This document shows positions 63,244 through 64,000 of a stretch of DNA of 64,000 nt, one piece after another. The translations under genes were made by a program, and so were the position numbers. The DNA is from an uncultured Paludibaculum sp. (GTDB lineage: Bacteria > Acidobacteriota > Terriglobia > Bryobacterales > Bryobacteraceae): contig NZ_OY762267.1 of NCBI RefSeq assembly GCF_963665245.1, forward strand, positions 3,320,001-3,384,000, in the 5' to 3' direction. The notes under the pieces are model-generated. The model made no database searches. It saw only the letters and a program-made list of their open reading frames with translations, and had not been told where the DNA came from. How positions within the stretch are numbered: position 1 is the first letter of the stretch; every line of letters starts with the position of its first letter.

Positions 63244-64000
63244 ATGAGCGACAATTTGCCGGAAGTCGTCCACTTTTACCGGGAATGGCATGGGGCCGGC
63301 CGCTTCCTCGTAGTATGGCTCAGCATCACCTGCATCTTCTGGCTCGTCAAGGACTTAGTCCTTCGGATGATGCGGCGGGCGGCGGCCCGCACGGAAACCA
63401 GGATCGACGACGAGGTGGTGTCGGCGCTCGCCTGGCCACTGCGGTTCTGGACCATCCTGGCCGCTCTGATCGTGGCGGTCAGAGATCTGGATGAACGCGA
63501 CCTGCCCAAGTCGTTCCAGGAACTGATTTCGGGCGTCATGATCGTGCTTGTGGCCGTCTCGTTCACGATGGCGGCCTCCCGGGTCTCCGCACTACTATTG
63601 CAGTATTACCTGGCACGAAGCGGTTCCGGCCAGCAGGTGACGACCCTGACGCGGACCGTGCTGCGGGTGATCTGGCTGATCCCCTCGGTGTTGGTGATCC
63701 TGAACATGCTTCAGATCAATCTGGCGCCGGCCTTGACGGCCTTGGGCGTCGGCGGCCTAGCGGTCAGCTTGGCCATGCAGGGGACTTTGGCCAACCTGTT
63801 CTCCGGCTTCTACGTCAGCATGGCGGGCAACATCCACCGGGGCGATTTCATCCGGCTGGACAACGGGCAGGAGGGCTATGTGGAGGATATCCGCTGGCGC
63901 ATCACCACGTTGCGAGCGTTGTCGAACAACCTGGTGATTATCCCAAACGCCAAATTGGCTGAAGCCGTCGTGACCAACTTCACTTACCCGGAGCCGCGGA
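63244..64000 (+). CDS. MscS-family mechanosensitive channel (partial, runs off the window)
   Basis: 252 codons are visible from the ATG at 63244 and the frame is still open at 64000. Three to four membrane segments precede the pore helix LTALGVGGLAVSLAMQGTLANLFSGFYVSMAGNIHRGD, the hallmark of MscS, and the beta domain follows (FIRLDNGQEGYVEDIRWRITTLRALSNNLVIIPNAKLAEAVV). It should open under membrane tension and release solutes. The C terminus lies outside the window. Confidence 0.93.
   Translation, partial: MSDNLPEVVHFYREWHGAGRFLVVWLSITCIFWLVKDLVLRMMRRAAARTETRIDDEVVSALAWPLRFWTILAALIVAVRDLDERDLPKSFQELISGVMIVLVAVSFTMAASRVSALLLQYYLARSGSGQQVTTLTRTVLRVIWLIPSVLVILNMLQINLAPALTALGVGGLAVSLAMQGTLANLFSGFYVSMAGNIHRGDFIRLDNGQEGYVEDIRWRITTLRALSNNLVIIPNAKLAEAVVTNFTYPEPR

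Noticed and set aside
1..64000. CRISPR array or tandem-repeat locus
   Set aside because: No regularly spaced direct repeats and no cas genes were seen.

Overview
The window looks like a chromosomal segment of an Acidobacteriota bacterium, most likely of the Bryobacter/Solibacter/Paludibaculum type. This is inferred from GC-rich DNA, an Oar-like TonB receptor with a carboxypeptidase-regulatory domain, an 819-residue duplicated orphan FtsX/MacB permease, Tat-exported Gfo/Idh/MocA oxidoreductases and a long ThyX-like protein. No 16S or ribosomal marker lies in the window, so the assignment rests on gene content.

Layout. 1-5.3 kb: the end of a membrane antiporter-like gene, a MazF/RHH toxin-antitoxin pair, a ProC-like reductase, hslVU with a downstream FN3 lipoprotein, and a small HTH protein. 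5.4-7.0 kb: a GH36-like glycosidase. 7.3-19.0 kb: a nitrate/nitric-oxide region. Leftward from about 13.8 kb run nsrR, a NarK transporter fused to a NarI-like cytochrome b and a CxxC ribbon, a molybdenum catalytic subunit, a four-cluster ferredoxin subunit, a Tat-type Rieske protein and a small membrane protein. Rightward run a hemerythrin, a 7Fe-type ferredoxin, a fused E1 ketoacid dehydrogenase, a ScdA/RIC iron-sulfur repair protein and an NnrS-like protein. A palindrome matching the NsrR operator layout sits between the arms. 19.2-24.3 kb: the imuA-imuB-dnaE2 mutagenesis cassette, then a decayed ISAzo13 transposase. 24.7-27.1 kb: a SWIM/SNF2 helicase.

27.6-48.1 kb: a probable genomic island. 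A 45-bp fragment of the 3' half of tRNA-Gly at 27.56 kb repeats, in the same orientation and with one mismatch, the matching part of the intact tRNA-Gly(CCC) at 48.03 kb. Between them lies a carbohydrate/amino-acid uptake set: a TonB receptor; an epimerase, DapA-like lyase and Gfo/Idh operon; a CBM9 protein, a double-hydrolase esterase and a GH42-like operon; and a DUF4091 protein, M20 peptidase, APC permease and ROK repressor operon. Three of its promoters carry related pseudo-palindromes, suggesting control by the island's ROK repressor. No integrase was found. A frameshifted YWTD-propeller pseudogene lies next to the tRNA.

48.1-64 kb: housekeeping and accessory genes: the ThyX-like protein facing dut, tRNA-Ala(CGC), a methyltransferase, a GntR regulator, tatC and tatA, a second Gfo/Idh oxidoreductase, the orphan permease, an orphan hybrid sensor kinase, a secreted protein of unknown function, a spermidine-synthase-like membrane fusion, a small HMA-like protein and the start of an MscS channel.

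The best candidates for something undescribed are the transporter-cytochrome fusion in the NsrR-linked nitrate operon, and the tRNA-Gly-bounded island with its shared operator motif.
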